A stretch of DNA of 50,214 nucleotides from Bacteroidales bacterium (GTDB lineage: Bacteria > Bacteroidota > Bacteroidia > Bacteroidales > UBA932). The stretch lies in assembly GCA_024402135.1 (NCBI GenBank), contig JAKSJN010000015.1:1-50214 (forward strand). Reading direction: 5' to 3'. Position 1 is the first letter of the stretch; every line of letters begins with the position of its first letter. Below are positions 25,631-34,270 of this stretch, piece after piece. The notes under the pieces were generated by a model, which saw nothing but the letters and a program-made list of their open reading frames with translations, was not told where the DNA came from and ran no database searches. The position numbers and the translations under genes were made by a program.

Positions 25631-26656
25631 ATGGTTAGAATCTACACCGAAGACAACTTCAAGTCCCTTGGCTCTCTGGTCGAGGACAGGAAGTCAATCT
25701 ATATGCTTTATGACAGAAATGCCGAAATCTGGGCCAAGGAAGTAGCTGAGTCTCTACCTGAGGGAAGATTGAAGGCTTCAAAGCCTCTCGATGCCGGCGA
25801 GGACCTGAAGAATCTTGCGTACATCGAGGAAATTGCATCCTGGCTGCTCGACAACGAGGCTGGCCGCGACGCATTTGTGCTTGCTGTCGGCGGCGGTACC
25901 GTCACCGATATCGCAGGTTTCGCATCAAGCATATTCAAGAGAGGTGTCGAGTTCGCATATATCCCGACCACGCTCCTCGCCCAGGTAGATGCTGCCATCG
26001 GAGGCAAGACAGGTGTCAATTTCGGTGGCTACAAGAACATGCTCGGTACATTCTGTCAGCCACAGTTCACATATATCTGCCCCAAGGTGCTGTCAACATT
26101 GCCGGAAAGGGAGTTCCTTTCAGGTTCGGCTGAACTTCTCAAGACTTTCCTCATCAGCGACGCTGCCATGTACGACCGTGCAGTAGCATGTCTATCCAAT
26201 GGCATGAATTTCACAGATCCGGAGCTTAAGGAAATGATCGGCGCTGCCGCATCAGTCAAGGCCGGAGTTGTCGAGAGAGATTTTACCGAAAAGGGCGAAA
26301 GAAAGCATCTCAATCTCGGCCATACCTTTGGCCATGCCATCGAGTGGTATGAGCACAAGCAGAAGAGAGAAGGTGCGGATATTCTTCCGCTCACCCATGG
26401 TGCCGCAGTCGCAGTCGGCATGGTCATGGCTGCAAATCTCGGCGAGCGCCTCGGCATGTCGCCGTCAGGACTGGAGGCCCGCCTTGCCAAGGATTTCGAG
26501 GCATGCCATCTTCCTGTAAGTACAGAGATTCCTCGCGAGATCATGCTGGAGGCTGTCCGCCAGGACAAAAAGGCAGCGGGCGGCAAGATCAGCTTCGTCC
26601 TTCTTGAGGAGATCGGCAAACCTGTCGTCCGCGCTCTTTCACCAGAGGAACTCTAG
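25631..26656 (+). CDS. aroB: 3-dehydroquinate synthase
   Basis: ATG 25631 gives 341 residues. A longer open frame upstream passes antisense through tRNA-Leu and recO and is not coding. Signatures are the NAD-binding GGGTVTDIAGFAS, TTLLAQVDAAIGGKTGVNFG, and the metal-binding NLGHTFGHAIEW. It converts DAHP to 3-dehydroquinate, step two of the shikimate pathway. Neither neighbour is in that pathway. A TATATTCG sequence at 25602-25609 is a weak promoter candidate. Confidence 0.95.
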   Translation: MVRIYTEDNFKSLGSLVEDRKSIYMLYDRNAEIWAKEVAESLPEGRLKASKPLDAGEDLKNLAYIEEIASWLLDNEAGRDAFVLAVGGGTVTDIAGFASSIFKRGVEFAYIPTTLLAQVDAAIGGKTGVNFGGYKNMLGTFCQPQFTYICPKVLSTLPEREFLSGSAELLKTFLISDAAMYDRAVACLSNGMNFTDPELKEMIGAAASVKAGVVERDFTEKGERKHLNLGHTFGHAIEWYEHKQKREGADILPLTHGAAVAVGMVMAANLGERLGMSPSGLEARLAKDFEACHLPVSTEIPREIMLEAVRQDKKAAGGKISFVLLEEIGKPVVRALSPEEL

Positions 26657-26665
26657 TCCTCCTGT

Positions 26666-28714
26666 TTACTTATTCTTCAGTACTACGTCACCGTCGGATG
26701 CATCCGCTACGATGACGCTGTCCTTCGTGATCGATCCGTCCAGGATGGCCTTTGCCAGCCTGTTGACCAGTTCGCGCTGGATGAGACGCTTCACTGGACG
26801 TGCACCGAATTCTGCATCGTAACCGTTCTCGACCATGAGATCCTCGAAGGCTTCCGTGTAGCTGAGCCGTACGTTCTCGGCATCGAGCTTAGTGCGGAGC
26901 AGCTCCATCTGGATGCGTACGATCTCCCTGATGTTTTCCTTCGAGAGGGCGTCGAAGGTAAGGATCTCGTCGATTCTGTTGAGGAACTCCGGACGCATCG
27001 CAGCTCTCAGCTGGTCGCTCTTGAGGTTTGATGTCATGATCAGGATAGTGTTCTTGAAATCCACGGTCCTTCCCTTGTTGTCTGTAAGACGGCCATCGTC
27101 GAGCACCTGAAGCAGTATGTTGAATACGTCCGGGTGAGCCTTCTCGATCTCGTCCATAAGGACTACGGAATATGGCTTGCGTCTTACGGCCTCGGTCAGC
27201 TGACCACCCTCATCGTAACCAACGTATCCCGGAGGCGCTCCGACCAGACGGCTTACGCTGTGCCTCTCCTGGTACTCACTCATATCTATTCGGGTGATCA
27301 TGCTTTCATCATCGAACAGGAACTCAGCGAGGGCTTTTGCAAGCTCGGTCTTGCCGACACCGGTGCTGCCCAGGAACAGGAATGAACCGATAGGTCTCTT
27401 CTCATTTGACAGCCCTGCCCGGCTGCGGCGGACTGAATCTGACACGGCCTGGATTGCACTCTCCTGACCTACCACACGCTTGTGCAGCTCGTCCTCCATA
27501 CGAAGCAGCTTGGTCTTCTCGCTCTCCAGCATCCTGTTTACAGGGATGCCTGTCCAGCGAGCCACAACTTCCGCGATATCCTCGGCTGTGACGGCCTCTG
27601 TCATGATAGGATCCTTGATGGCGGCCTGGCGTGCGCTGAGCTCATCAATCTTCTTCTGGAGCTCAGCCATACGGCCATAGCGCAGTTCGGCTACCTTGCC
27701 GTAGTCACCTGAGCGTTCTGCGATGTTTGCCTGGTTGCGGCAGTCTTCCATCTCCTGTCGGGCGGACTGAAGCCCCTTCAGTATTCCACGCTCCTCTTCC
27801 CAGCGGGCATTTAGTGCGTCACGTTTCTCGCGCTGCTCCTTCAGCTCGTTTTCTATCTTCTCCATCTTGAGTGATACGCCTTCGCGCTTGATTGCTTCGC
27901 GCTCGATTTCAAGCTGGCGTATGCTGCTGTTCAGGATGTCAATCGGCTCCGGGACGGAGTTCATCTCCAGACGCAGCTTCGAAGCGGCCTCGTCAACCAG
28001 GTCGATGGCCTTGTCCGGGAGGAATCGGCTGTTGATGTATCTGTGGGACAGGTTGACAGCTGCTATGAGGGCGTCATCCTCGATGCTTACCCTGTGGTGG
28101 TTCTCGTACTTTTCCTTGAGTCCGCGAAGGATTGCGATCGACTCGGCAGGCGATGGCTCATCGACCATGACTTTCTGGAAACGCCTCTCCAGTGCCTTGT
28201 CGGTCTCGAAATACTTCTGGTACTCGTCCAGGGTTGTAGATCCAATGGTGCGGAGCTCGCCACGAGCAAGAGCCGGCTTCAGGATATTCGAAGCGTCCAT
28301 GGCTCCCGAGCTGCGTCCGGCACCTACGAGTGTGTGGATTTCATCTATGAAAAGGATGATCTCTCCGTCGCTGTCGGTCACTTCCTTCACTACGCCCTTG
28401 AGGCGCTCCTCGAATTCGCCCTGGTACTTCGCGCCCGCGATGAGCGCTCCCATGTCAAGGGCATAGACAGTCTTGGTCTTGAGGTTCTCAGGAACATGTC
28501 CGTTGACTATGTCCTGGGCGATACCTTCGGAAATCGCAGTCTTGCCGACTCCAGGCTCGCCGACCAGTATAGGGTTGTTCTTGGTCCTTCGGCTGAGGAT
28601 CTGAAGGACTCTGCGGATTTCGTCATCCCTTCCGATGACAGGATCCAGCTTTCCCTTCGATGCCAGTTCGTTGAGGTTGCTGGCATACTTGCTCAAAAAC
28701 TGAAAGTTCTCCAT
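26666..28714 (-). CDS. clpB: ClpB-type disaggregase lacking the N-terminal domain
   Basis: The start at 28714 gives 682 residues. The upstream in-frame ATG at 28783 would translate the secG terminator hairpin and is rejected. The protein begins directly at the linker to the first AAA module ([20 protein letters not shown]). Walker A (GEPGVGKTA) and Walker B ([13 protein letters not shown]) follow, then a ClpB-type coiled M-domain (about 385-500, with [17 protein letters not shown]), then the second AAA module ([23 protein letters not shown]). The roughly 150-residue Clp-N domain is absent. The segment between MTSNL and RPEFLNRID in module two is also about 20 residues shorter than usual. It would still rescue aggregates with DnaK. 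Confidence 0.88.
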   Translation of the reverse strand: MENFQFLSKYASNLNELASKGKLDPVIGRDDEIRRVLQILSRRTKNNPILVGEPGVGKTAISEGIAQDIVNGHVPENLKTKTVYALDMGALIAGAKYQGEFEERLKGVVKEVTDSDGEIILFIDEIHTLVGAGRSSGAMDASNILKPALARGELRTIGSTTLDEYQKYFETDKALERRFQKVMVDEPSPAESIAILRGLKEKYENHHRVSIEDDALIAAVNLSHRYINSRFLPDKAIDLVDEAASKLRLEMNSVPEPIDILNSSIRQLEIEREAIKREGVSLKMEKIENELKEQREKRDALNARWEEERGILKGLQSARQEMEDCRNQANIAERSGDYGKVAELRYGRMAELQKKIDELSARQAAIKDPIMTEAVTAEDIAEVVARWTGIPVNRMLESEKTKLLRMEDELHKRVVGQESAIQAVSDSVRRSRAGLSNEKRPIGSFLFLGSTGVGKTELAKALAEFLFDDESMITRIDMSEYQERHSVSRLVGAPPGYVGYDEGGQLTEAVRRKPYSVVLMDEIEKAHPDVFNILLQVLDDGRLTDNKGRTVDFKNTILIMTSNLKSDQLRAAMRPEFLNRIDEILTFDALSKENIREIVRIQMELLRTKLDAENVRLSYTEAFEDLMVENGYDAEFGARPVKRLIQRELVNRLAKAILDGSITKDSVIVADASDGDVVLKNK

Positions 28715-28746
28715 ATATATTCCATTTAAGTCTGTATGCAAAGAAA

Positions 28747-28773
28747 ACGTCCGTCCCGTTGTGGGACAGACGT
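28747..28773 (-). terminator. Rho-independent terminator after secG
   Basis: On the minus strand ACGTCTGTCCC pairs with GGGACGGACGT around ACAAC, with one mismatch, followed by TTTTCTTT. It ends the sigma-54 activator-lptE-TPR-secG unit and separates it from clpB. Confidence 0.9.
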
Positions 28774-28823
28774 TCATGGTCAAAATATGTTCCGCAGCCT
28801 TGCGACTGACAGATTGTCAGTTT

Positions 28824-29171
28824 TTACTCTGCGCTCTCAGCTGCAGGATTCTCCTGCTGGATTGGCTGTGAAGGGAATGAAGGCTGAGCCTCTGCGTTCT
28901 CGATCTTGTCAGTGATGTCGATACCACTGTTACCTGCGGTAGAGCCGAGGGTGAAAGATGAGATGATGGAAACTACGAGGATGAAGGTAACGAGACCCCA
29001 GGTAACCTTCTCGAGGAGGTCAGCGGTCTGTCTCACACCGAAAGTCTGGTTGCCTGCAACGAAGTTGCTTGCGAGACCCTCGCCTTTGCCGTTCTGGAGC
29101 AATACGACTGCTACGAGCAGGAGTGCTGCGATGATTACGAGAACGGTCAGGATTGTAAAGATTGCGTTCAT
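28824..29171 (-). CDS. secG: Preprotein translocase subunit SecG
   Basis: The 115-residue protein has two membrane helices (about 3-24 and 58-78). The SecG loop GKGEGLASNFVAGNQTFGVRQ lies between them (cited as NGKGEGLASNF and GNQTFGVR). A C-terminal Gln/Pro/Glu-rich tail follows (PSFPSQPIQQENPAAESAE). It assists SecYE translocation. Its ATG overlaps the preceding stop by 4 nt, so it is translationally coupled to the TPR-like gene. Confidence 0.95.
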   Translation of the reverse strand: MNAIFTILTVLVIIAALLLVAVVLLQNGKGEGLASNFVAGNQTFGVRQTADLLEKVTWGLVTFILVVSIISSFTLGSTAGNSGIDITDKIENAEAQPSFPSQPIQQENPAAESAE

Positions 29172-29749
29172 ATTCTGTCTATTTGATTATCGATTTGTTC
29201 CAATTTTTCAATAAGGGTTGCAAAGTAAGTGCTTTTTTCTGGATAACGCAAGAGTAATTGCCTATAAATGAACAATGCCTGTTCATAATAGCCCTGCTCG
29301 ATATAGATTTTGGCAAGGGTTTCCGTGCAGAATGCGGCGGTCAGTATGTCGTCCCCGCCCTTTTCTCTTTCGCTCCTGACGCTGCTTGCAAAATGAGAGA
29401 AAACGTTGTCCTCAATACTGCGCACCTTGTCATATTCATCCTGTGAGAAGAAATCACCGCCGGCAGCACGGACTTTTTTCTCTGGTGCGCTGGCTTCCTT
29501 GAGAAGACGTCCGACCTCACTGTCCGAGAGGTCATTCTTTCGGCGGCCCCTGAGGGCATCCGCGATGATGCGGCGGGAGCCGATGTACATTGCGGCTTCG
29601 GCGCAGCGCTGTCCGGATTCCTCTTCGCCCTCGAGCTCCACCATGCGAAGGCACAGTTCCTTGCGCGCGGATCCGAACCATGGGTACAGATTCACGACGC
29701 CGATCAGCTCTTCGAGGTTGAGGTTCTTGATGTCGATGCAGTCTACCAT
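29168..29749 (-). CDS. TPR-like protein of unknown function
   Basis: The 193-residue protein lacks a signal peptide. The N-terminal part contains ELIGVVNLYPWFGSARKEL. The C-terminal part forms at least one TPR-like helical pair (TAAFCTETLAKIYIEQGYY, EQALFIYRQLLLRYPEKSTY). A basic middle segment (DALRGRRKNDLSDSEVGRLL) precedes it. The gene lies between lptE and secG with overlapping stops and starts on both sides, which suggests a link to envelope assembly or secretion. No specific function is recognised. Confidence 0.65.
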   Translation of the reverse strand: MVDCIDIKNLNLEELIGVVNLYPWFGSARKELCLRMVELEGEEESGQRCAEAAMYIGSRRIIADALRGRRKNDLSDSEVGRLLKEASAPEKKVRAAGGDFFSQDEYDKVRSIEDNVFSHFASSVRSEREKGGDDILTAAFCTETLAKIYIEQGYYEQALFIYRQLLLRYPEKSTYFATLIEKLEQIDNQIDRI

Positions 29750-30255
29750 TGTGCGACGGTTGCGTTAAAGATATCGTCTATAAGCTTGTCAAGGATCTCT
29801 TCGCAGAGGCTGCTCTCGACCGCGTCAAGCGACTGTGTGGCGTCGAAATCTGCATATGCGGAGAAATTCTTGTTCTCGAAGCTGTCCTCGGGGAAAAGCC
29901 TGTTCATGAAGTTCACGGTAATGGAGACGGTGAGGCGGTTCTGGGCGGCGGTCTCGTTCGCAGTGACGGCGGTCGCACGCACCTCGTAGCCGGTGATCGT
30001 TCCTGAGATCTCAAGGTCTCCGTCCATGTCTACCTGTTCCAGGCGGGTCATGCGGCGGAACTGGTTGCGGAGCTGCTCGGACATGTCGTTGGCAAGCGAT
30101 GGGTTGACGCGGAGCGCCTTGTACTCAAACTCTGCGATAGTCACTGTCTTCACTTCAGCCTGGATCGATGTTCCGGAGAAGGAATAGGTGACCTTGCATG
30201 CACTCAGAATGAGACATGCGGCCATCATTGCTATCAGTCTTATGGCGTGCTTCAT
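29743..30255 (-). CDS. lptE: LptE-family LPS-assembly lipoprotein
   Basis: The 170-residue lipoprotein has signal MKHAIRLIAMMAACLILSAC (Cys20) and the LptE-like body (YSFSGTSIQAEVKTVTIAEF, then LANDMSEQLRNQFRRMT). The strand-rich middle (LEISGTITGYEVRA) and end (LCEEILDKLIDDIFN) follow. LptE plugs the LptD barrel during LPS insertion; the Bacteroidota version is diverged, and lptD is not in the window. The gene overlaps its upstream and downstream neighbours by a few bases. Confidence 0.82.
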   Translation of the reverse strand: MKHAIRLIAMMAACLILSACKVTYSFSGTSIQAEVKTVTIAEFEYKALRVNPSLANDMSEQLRNQFRRMTRLEQVDMDGDLEISGTITGYEVRATAVTANETAAQNRLTVSITVNFMNRLFPEDSFENKNFSAYADFDATQSLDAVESSLCEEILDKLIDDIFNATVAQW

Positions 30256-31472
30256 GATTTCAGTCCGTATTTTTCCATCTTGCGATACAGAGTCCTCTCC
30301 GAGAATCCAAGTTCGGCAGCGGCGCTCTTGCGATGACCGTCATGCTTGCGCAGAGCCTTTTCGATAAGGTTCCTCTCATTGTCGACTATGTCGAGACTCT
30401 CTTCCTGTTCATGATTCTCGACGACAGTCTGAGGCTGTTCGTCAATTTCTTCCATTCGCTGGTGCGGCTGGTCGGCAGGTGCCGGAGGCAGCGACATCGG
30501 TTCATTTACGACAGGTGATGCACCTCCTCCGTAGACGACGCGCTTCAGCTCCTCGATGTCATGACTCATCTTCAGGATGGCATTGAATATCATCTGGCGG
30601 TCATTGTCGCTCATTCTTTCCTGCTGCTGAGGATCCGAAACCGCGATCGCGGTCTCTCCCTCGGCAGGAAGATACTTTCTCAACGTGAGCGAATCGACCT
30701 CGCAGCGTCCGTCGGTCGGACGGAAGTTCTGGGTCTCGAGCGCGGTGACGGCTTCGGCGAAGTTCTTCAGCTGGCGGATGTTGCCCGGCCAGCGGTATTC
30801 AGTGATGAGCTTTATTGCGTCGTGGGTAAGATTTACCTTGTGCGTATGGTTCCTTTCGGAGAAGTCTGCCGAGAATTTGCGGAACAGCAGGTGAATGTCG
30901 CTTGTCCTCTCCCTGAGGGCAGGCATCTTTATGGTTATTCCGTTGAGTCTGTAGTAGAGGTCCGAACGGAATTTTCCCTGGCTGACTGCATGGGCGAGGT
31001 TCACGTTGCTGGCTGCGATCACCCTGACGTTTGTCCTCTCGACCTTGGCCGAGCCGACCTTCATGAATTCTCCGTTCTGGATGACGCGCAGCAGCATCGC
31101 CTGGGTGGCTGCCGGAAGCTCGCCTATCTCGTCCAGGAACAGGGTGCCGCCGTCGGCCTCCTCGAAATATCCCTTGTGCTCGCGGTCCGCACCGGTGAAG
31201 GCTCCCTTGACATGGCCGAAGAGTTCGGAGTTGATGGTGCCTTCAGGTATTCCTCCACAGTTTACTGCGAAGTAGTTTCCGCCTTTGCGCCTGCTATGCT
31301 CATGTATGATTCTTGGTATGGTATCCTTTCCGGTTCCGCTTTCTCCGTCGATGAGGACGGCGATGTCGGTCGGTGCAACGGCCACTGCGATCTCGAGTGC
31401 ACTGTTCAGCGCGGCATCATTACCGATGATGTCGTATCTGTTTTTTAGAGACTGGAGTTCCTGTGAGTCCAT
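30252..31472 (-). CDS. Sigma-54-dependent transcriptional activator without a receiver domain
   Basis: The 406-residue protein begins almost at once with the AAA+ sigma-54 interaction domain (about 15-250). This has Walker A GESGTGKD, the sigma-54-contacting GAFTGA loop (HVKGAFTGADREH), Walker B GGTLFLDEIGE and the RYRWPGNIRQL-type sensor II region (cited as EYRWPGNIRQLKNF). A Pro/Gln/Glu-rich linker follows, then a C-terminal Fis-type helix-turn-helix (RKSAAAELGFSERTLYRKM). There is no N-terminal sensory or receiver domain, so activity must be controlled by abundance or partners. It heads the lptE-TPR-secG unit, and its ATG is downstream of a clear minus-strand promoter. Confidence 0.92.
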   Translation of the reverse strand: MDSQELQSLKNRYDIIGNDAALNSALEIAVAVAPTDIAVLIDGESGTGKDTIPRIIHEHSRRKGGNYFAVNCGGIPEGTINSELFGHVKGAFTGADREHKGYFEEADGGTLFLDEIGELPAATQAMLLRVIQNGEFMKVGSAKVERTNVRVIAASNVNLAHAVSQGKFRSDLYYRLNGITIKMPALRERTSDIHLLFRKFSADFSERNHTHKVNLTHDAIKLITEYRWPGNIRQLKNFAEAVTALETQNFRPTDGRCEVDSLTLRKYLPAEGETAIAVSDPQQQERMSDNDRQMIFNAILKMSHDIEELKRVVYGGGASPVVNEPMSLPPAPADQPHQRMEEIDEQPQTVVENHEQEESLDIVDNERNLIEKALRKHDGHRKSAAAELGFSERTLYRKMEKYGLKS

Positions 31473-31502
31473 TTTTTATTGTTTCGAGCAGTTTTTGGTT
31501 TA

Positions 31503-31534
31503 CAAAGTTACGAAATAATATGCTATCTTTGCAA
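31503..31534 (-). promoter_or_regulatory. Promoter of the sigma-54 activator-lptE-secG unit
   Basis: On the minus strand the -7 box TAACTTTG lies at 31503-31510 and TTG at 31532-31534, with a 21-bp spacer. The -33 abuts the -7 box of the divergent lipoprotein gene, so the two promoters interlock and may exclude one another. Confidence 0.7.
31524..31531 (+). promoter_or_regulatory. -7 box of the OmpA/TPR-like lipoprotein gene
   Basis: TATCTTTG lies 58 nt before the ATG at 31590. It interlocks with the divergent promoter. Confidence 0.65.
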
Positions 31535-31589
31535 GGTAGAATGCTCTCATAGATATTTTTAAGAAATCATTTATAACAACAGTATCATT

Positions 31590-33221
31590 ATGAAAAAATG
31601 CATTAAAGTTCTTGCTGCAGCGATCATCGGTTTCGCAGCAGTAGCTTGCTCTTCTGCAGAGAAGATGGCCGAGATGGCCGAGAATGTGCGCGTTGAGTGC
31701 AATCCTGCAGTGCTTGAGGCTGTAGCCGGCAACATCGACGCAGCTCTCACCGTTACTTACCCAGAGGGATATTTCCATCCAAAGGCAATCCTTGAGGTTA
31801 CCCCTGTTCTCGTTTACGAAGGTGGTGAGCAGGCAGCTGCCAAGCTCATGTATCAGGGTGAGAAGGTAAAGGACAACTACAAGGTAGTTGCCAAGGACGG
31901 TGGCGTTGTAAAGGATAACGCACATTTCACTTATGTTCCAGGAATGGAGAAGGCATACCTCGAGCTCCGCGGTGTGGCTAAGTACAAGAACAAGAGTGTC
32001 AACCTCCCTTCAAAGAAGGTCGCTGAGGGCGTCAACACCACCTACATGCTCGTAAAGAGCGAGGGTATGGTTCCTTACAAGGCTGACAACTATATGGAGA
32101 TCATTCCTCAGACCGCTGAGGGTCAGATTCTCTATACCATCAACTCATCAGACGTCCGCAGCTCACAGCTCCGTGGTGCATCCCTCAAGGATTTCCAGGC
32201 AGCTCTCGACGAGATCAAGGCTAACGAGCGCAAGACCCTCACCGGTACCGAGGTTGTAGCTTACGCTTCACCAGATGGTAAGGAGGATGCCAACAACAAG
32301 CTCTCTGACCGTCGTGCTGCATCTGCAAACAAGGCTTGGTCAAAGGTTGTCAAGGACGCTGCTGCTCCAGAGGTAAAGAGCGTTGGTGAGGACTGGGAAG
32401 GCTTCCAGGCTCTCGTTAACGAGTCTAACATCCAGGACAAGGATCTCATCCTCCGCGTTCTTTCAATGTACAGCGATCCTGCTGTCCGCGAGAGCGAGAT
32501 CAAGAACATGTCAGAGATCTACAAGGAGCTCAAGGGCGAGGTTCTTCCTGAACTCCGTCGTGCACGCTTCATCGCTAACGTAGAGTACAAGAACTTCACC
32601 AAGGAGGAGCTTCTCCAGCTCATCAACGAGAACAGCGACGTTCTCGACGAGGAGGCTCTTCTCCGTGTCGCTACCCTCGTTCCTGCTGAGCAGAAGCCAG
32701 CTGTTTACCAGAAGGCTATCGATAAGTTCAACAGCGCACGTGCTGCATTCAACCTCGCAGTTGCATACATGGCTCTCGACCAGGATGACAAGGCTGCAGC
32801 TCAGCTCGCAAAGTGCACCGTTGACGCTGACGTCCTCAACGCACAGGGTGTGATCGCTCTCCACAAGGGTGACCTCAAGGCTGCTGCACAGAAGTTCGCT
32901 GCTTCAGGCACCGCTGCAGCAAAGGCTAACCAGGGTATCGTTGACATCCTTTCAGGCAACTATGCTGCTGCTGCCGAGAACCTCAAGGATGCTCCAGGAT
33001 GCTGCCACAACACCACCCTCGCATACATCCTTAACGGCCAGATCGACAAGGCTGCCGCTTCTGCAAAGTGCCAGGATGCTCCTGTACAGTACCTCAGAGC
33101 TATCATCGCTGCTCGTCAGGGCAAGGCTGCTGATGCAAAGTCATACCTCGAGAAGGCTGGCAAGGTCGAGAAGTTCGCTGCACGCGCTGCAAAGGACATC
33201 GAGTTCGCAGGTCTTAAGTAA
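31590..33221 (+). CDS. OmpA-like/TPR-like surface lipoprotein, strongly expressed
   Basis: The 543-residue lipoprotein has signal MKKCIKVLAAAIIGFAAVAC (Cys20). Residues 30-200 are a beta-rich domain. A segment at about 215-255 resembles an OmpA-type peptidoglycan-binding helix (VVAYASPDGKEDANNKLSDR, RAASANKAW). Residues 370-540 form TPR-like helices (KFNSARAAFNLAVAYMALDQ, DDKAAAQLAKC). Large Bacteroidota lipoproteins with this layout occur as abundant cell-surface or periplasmic proteins; I do not recognise a precise role. Codon choice is as biased as in ribosomal genes (CTC, AAG, GCT, CGT), which predicts high expression. It is a single-gene unit with its own promoter and terminator. Confidence 0.75.
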   Translation: MKKCIKVLAAAIIGFAAVACSSAEKMAEMAENVRVECNPAVLEAVAGNIDAALTVTYPEGYFHPKAILEVTPVLVYEGGEQAAAKLMYQGEKVKDNYKVVAKDGGVVKDNAHFTYVPGMEKAYLELRGVAKYKNKSVNLPSKKVAEGVNTTYMLVKSEGMVPYKADNYMEIIPQTAEGQILYTINSSDVRSSQLRGASLKDFQAALDEIKANERKTLTGTEVVAYASPDGKEDANNKLSDRRAASANKAWSKVVKDAAAPEVKSVGEDWEGFQALVNESNIQDKDLILRVLSMYSDPAVRESEIKNMSEIYKELKGEVLPELRRARFIANVEYKNFTKEELLQLINENSDVLDEEALLRVATLVPAEQKPAVYQKAIDKFNSARAAFNLAVAYMALDQDDKAAAQLAKCTVDADVLNAQGVIALHKGDLKAAAQKFAASGTAAAKANQGIVDILSGNYAAAAENLKDAPGCCHNTTLAYILNGQIDKAAASAKCQDAPVQYLRAIIAARQGKAADAKSYLEKAGKVEKFAARAAKDIEFAGLK

Positions 33222-33243
33222 GACTTACACAACGTGTTAAGAT

Positions 33244-33274
33244 ATGGCGGTCCGGTCTTCGGATCGCCATTTTT
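33244..33274 (+). terminator. Rho-independent terminator after the OmpA/TPR-like gene
   Basis: ATGGCG and CCG pair with CGG and CGCCAT around a GTCTT-type loop, with one internal mismatch region, followed by five T residues. Confidence 0.85.
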
Positions 33275-33287
33275 GTATGTTGATAAC

Positions 33288-33318
33288 TTGTTCATTTCGT
33301 ATTTTATTCGTATCTTTG
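33288..33318 (+). promoter_or_regulatory. Promoter of the str operon
   Basis: TTG lies at 33288-33290 and the -7 box TATCTTTG at 33311-33318, with a 20-bp spacer. The predicted leader before rpsL (33370) is about 45 nt. Confidence 0.8.
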
Positions 33319-33369
33319 CCGTCCCAAATTATGGGATAAAAAACATAAATTAAAGATTCACAATCATTT

Positions 33370-33753
33370 ATGCCAACAATTCAACAGTTAGTTCGCAAAG
33401 GACGCGAGGCTCTCGAAGTACAGAGCAAGTCTCGTGCGTTGGATGCTTGTCCTCAGAAGAGGGGCGTATGTCTGCGTGTGTACACAACCACACCTAAGAA
33501 GCCTAACTCAGCGATGAGAAAGGTTGCCCGTGTACGTCTTTCAAATTCAAAGGAGGTCAACGCATACATCCCTGGCGAGGGCCACAACCTCCAGGAGCAC
33601 TCAATCGTGCTCGTACGTGGCGGTCGTGTCAAGGACCTTCCAGGTGTACGTTACCACATCCTTAGAGGAGCTCTTGATACCGCTGGTGTAGAGGGACGTA
33701 CTCAGTCACGTTCACTTTACGGAGCCAAGAGACCAAAGGCCTCTAAGAAGTAA
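33370..33753 (+). CDS. rpsL: 30S ribosomal protein S12
   Basis: The 127-residue protein is conserved S12: [32 protein letters not shown] (Lys43 and Lys44), and [20 protein letters not shown]. The lysines where streptomycin-resistance changes arise are wild type. S12 acts in decoding accuracy. It is the first gene of the str operon, with rpsG 28 nt downstream. Confidence 0.98.
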   Translation: MPTIQQLVRKGREALEVQSKSRALDACPQKRGVCLRVYTTTPKKPNSAMRKVARVRLSNSKEVNAYIPGEGHNLQEHSIVLVRGGRVKDLPGVRYHILRGALDTAGVEGRTQSRSLYGAKRPKASKK

Positions 33754-33781
33754 TTAAAACTTTTTTCACCTTTATTTCATT

Positions 33782-34258
33782 ATGAGAAAATCGAAGCCTA
33801 AGAAGAGGATTCTACTTCCTGATCCAAAGTTCAACGATATCGAGGTAACCCGTTTCGTGAACAATCTTATGTTGCAGGGAAAGAAGAGTATCGCGTATTC
33901 TATTTTTTACGATGCCATTGACATGGTAGGCGAGAAGATGAAAGATTCTGACAAGGCTCCTCTGGATATTTGGAGGAAGGCACTCGAGAACGTAACCCCT
34001 CAGATCGAGGTTAAGTCACGTCGTATCGGTGGTGCTAACTTCCAGGTGCCAACAGAGTTGAGACCGGAAAGAAAAGTTTCTCTCTCCATGAAGAACCTGA
34101 TCAACTACGCTCGCAAGCGTTCCGGCCGCTCTATGGCAGAAAAGCTGTGCGCAGAGATCATGGCCGCTTATAACAATGAGGGCGGTGCATTCAAGAGAAA
34201 GGAGGATATGCACAAGATGGCAGAGGCCAACAAGGCATTTGCACACTTCCGTTTCTAA
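33782..34258 (+). CDS. rpsG: 30S ribosomal protein S7
   Basis: The 158-residue protein matches S7 ([39 protein letters not shown], then [20 protein letters not shown]). S7 organises the 30S head and contacts E-site tRNA. fusA follows after 12 nt. Confidence 0.98.
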   Translation: MRKSKPKKRILLPDPKFNDIEVTRFVNNLMLQGKKSIAYSIFYDAIDMVGEKMKDSDKAPLDIWRKALENVTPQIEVKSRRIGGANFQVPTELRPERKVSLSMKNLINYARKRSGRSMAEKLCAEIMAAYNNEGGAFKRKEDMHKMAEANKAFAHFRF

Positions 34259-34270
34259 TCTTGTTTGCAG

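Noticed and set aside
28715-28783. Upstream start for clpB
   Set aside because: The extra 23 codons cover the secG terminator hairpin and add nothing like a Clp-N domain.
28805-28821. ACTGACA-GAT-TGTCAGT hairpin just after secG
   Set aside because: It has a T-tract only on the plus strand, where no gene ends; the secG terminator is the stronger hairpin at 28747-28773.
30561-31448. Plus-strand open frame of 295 codons
   Set aside because: It is the complement of the sigma-54 activator gene, whose motifs (GAFTGA, Walker A and B) are clear.
33370-33753. Streptomycin-resistance change in S12
   Set aside because: The lysines in TPKKPNSA and the GRVKDLPG loop are the usual wild-type residues.
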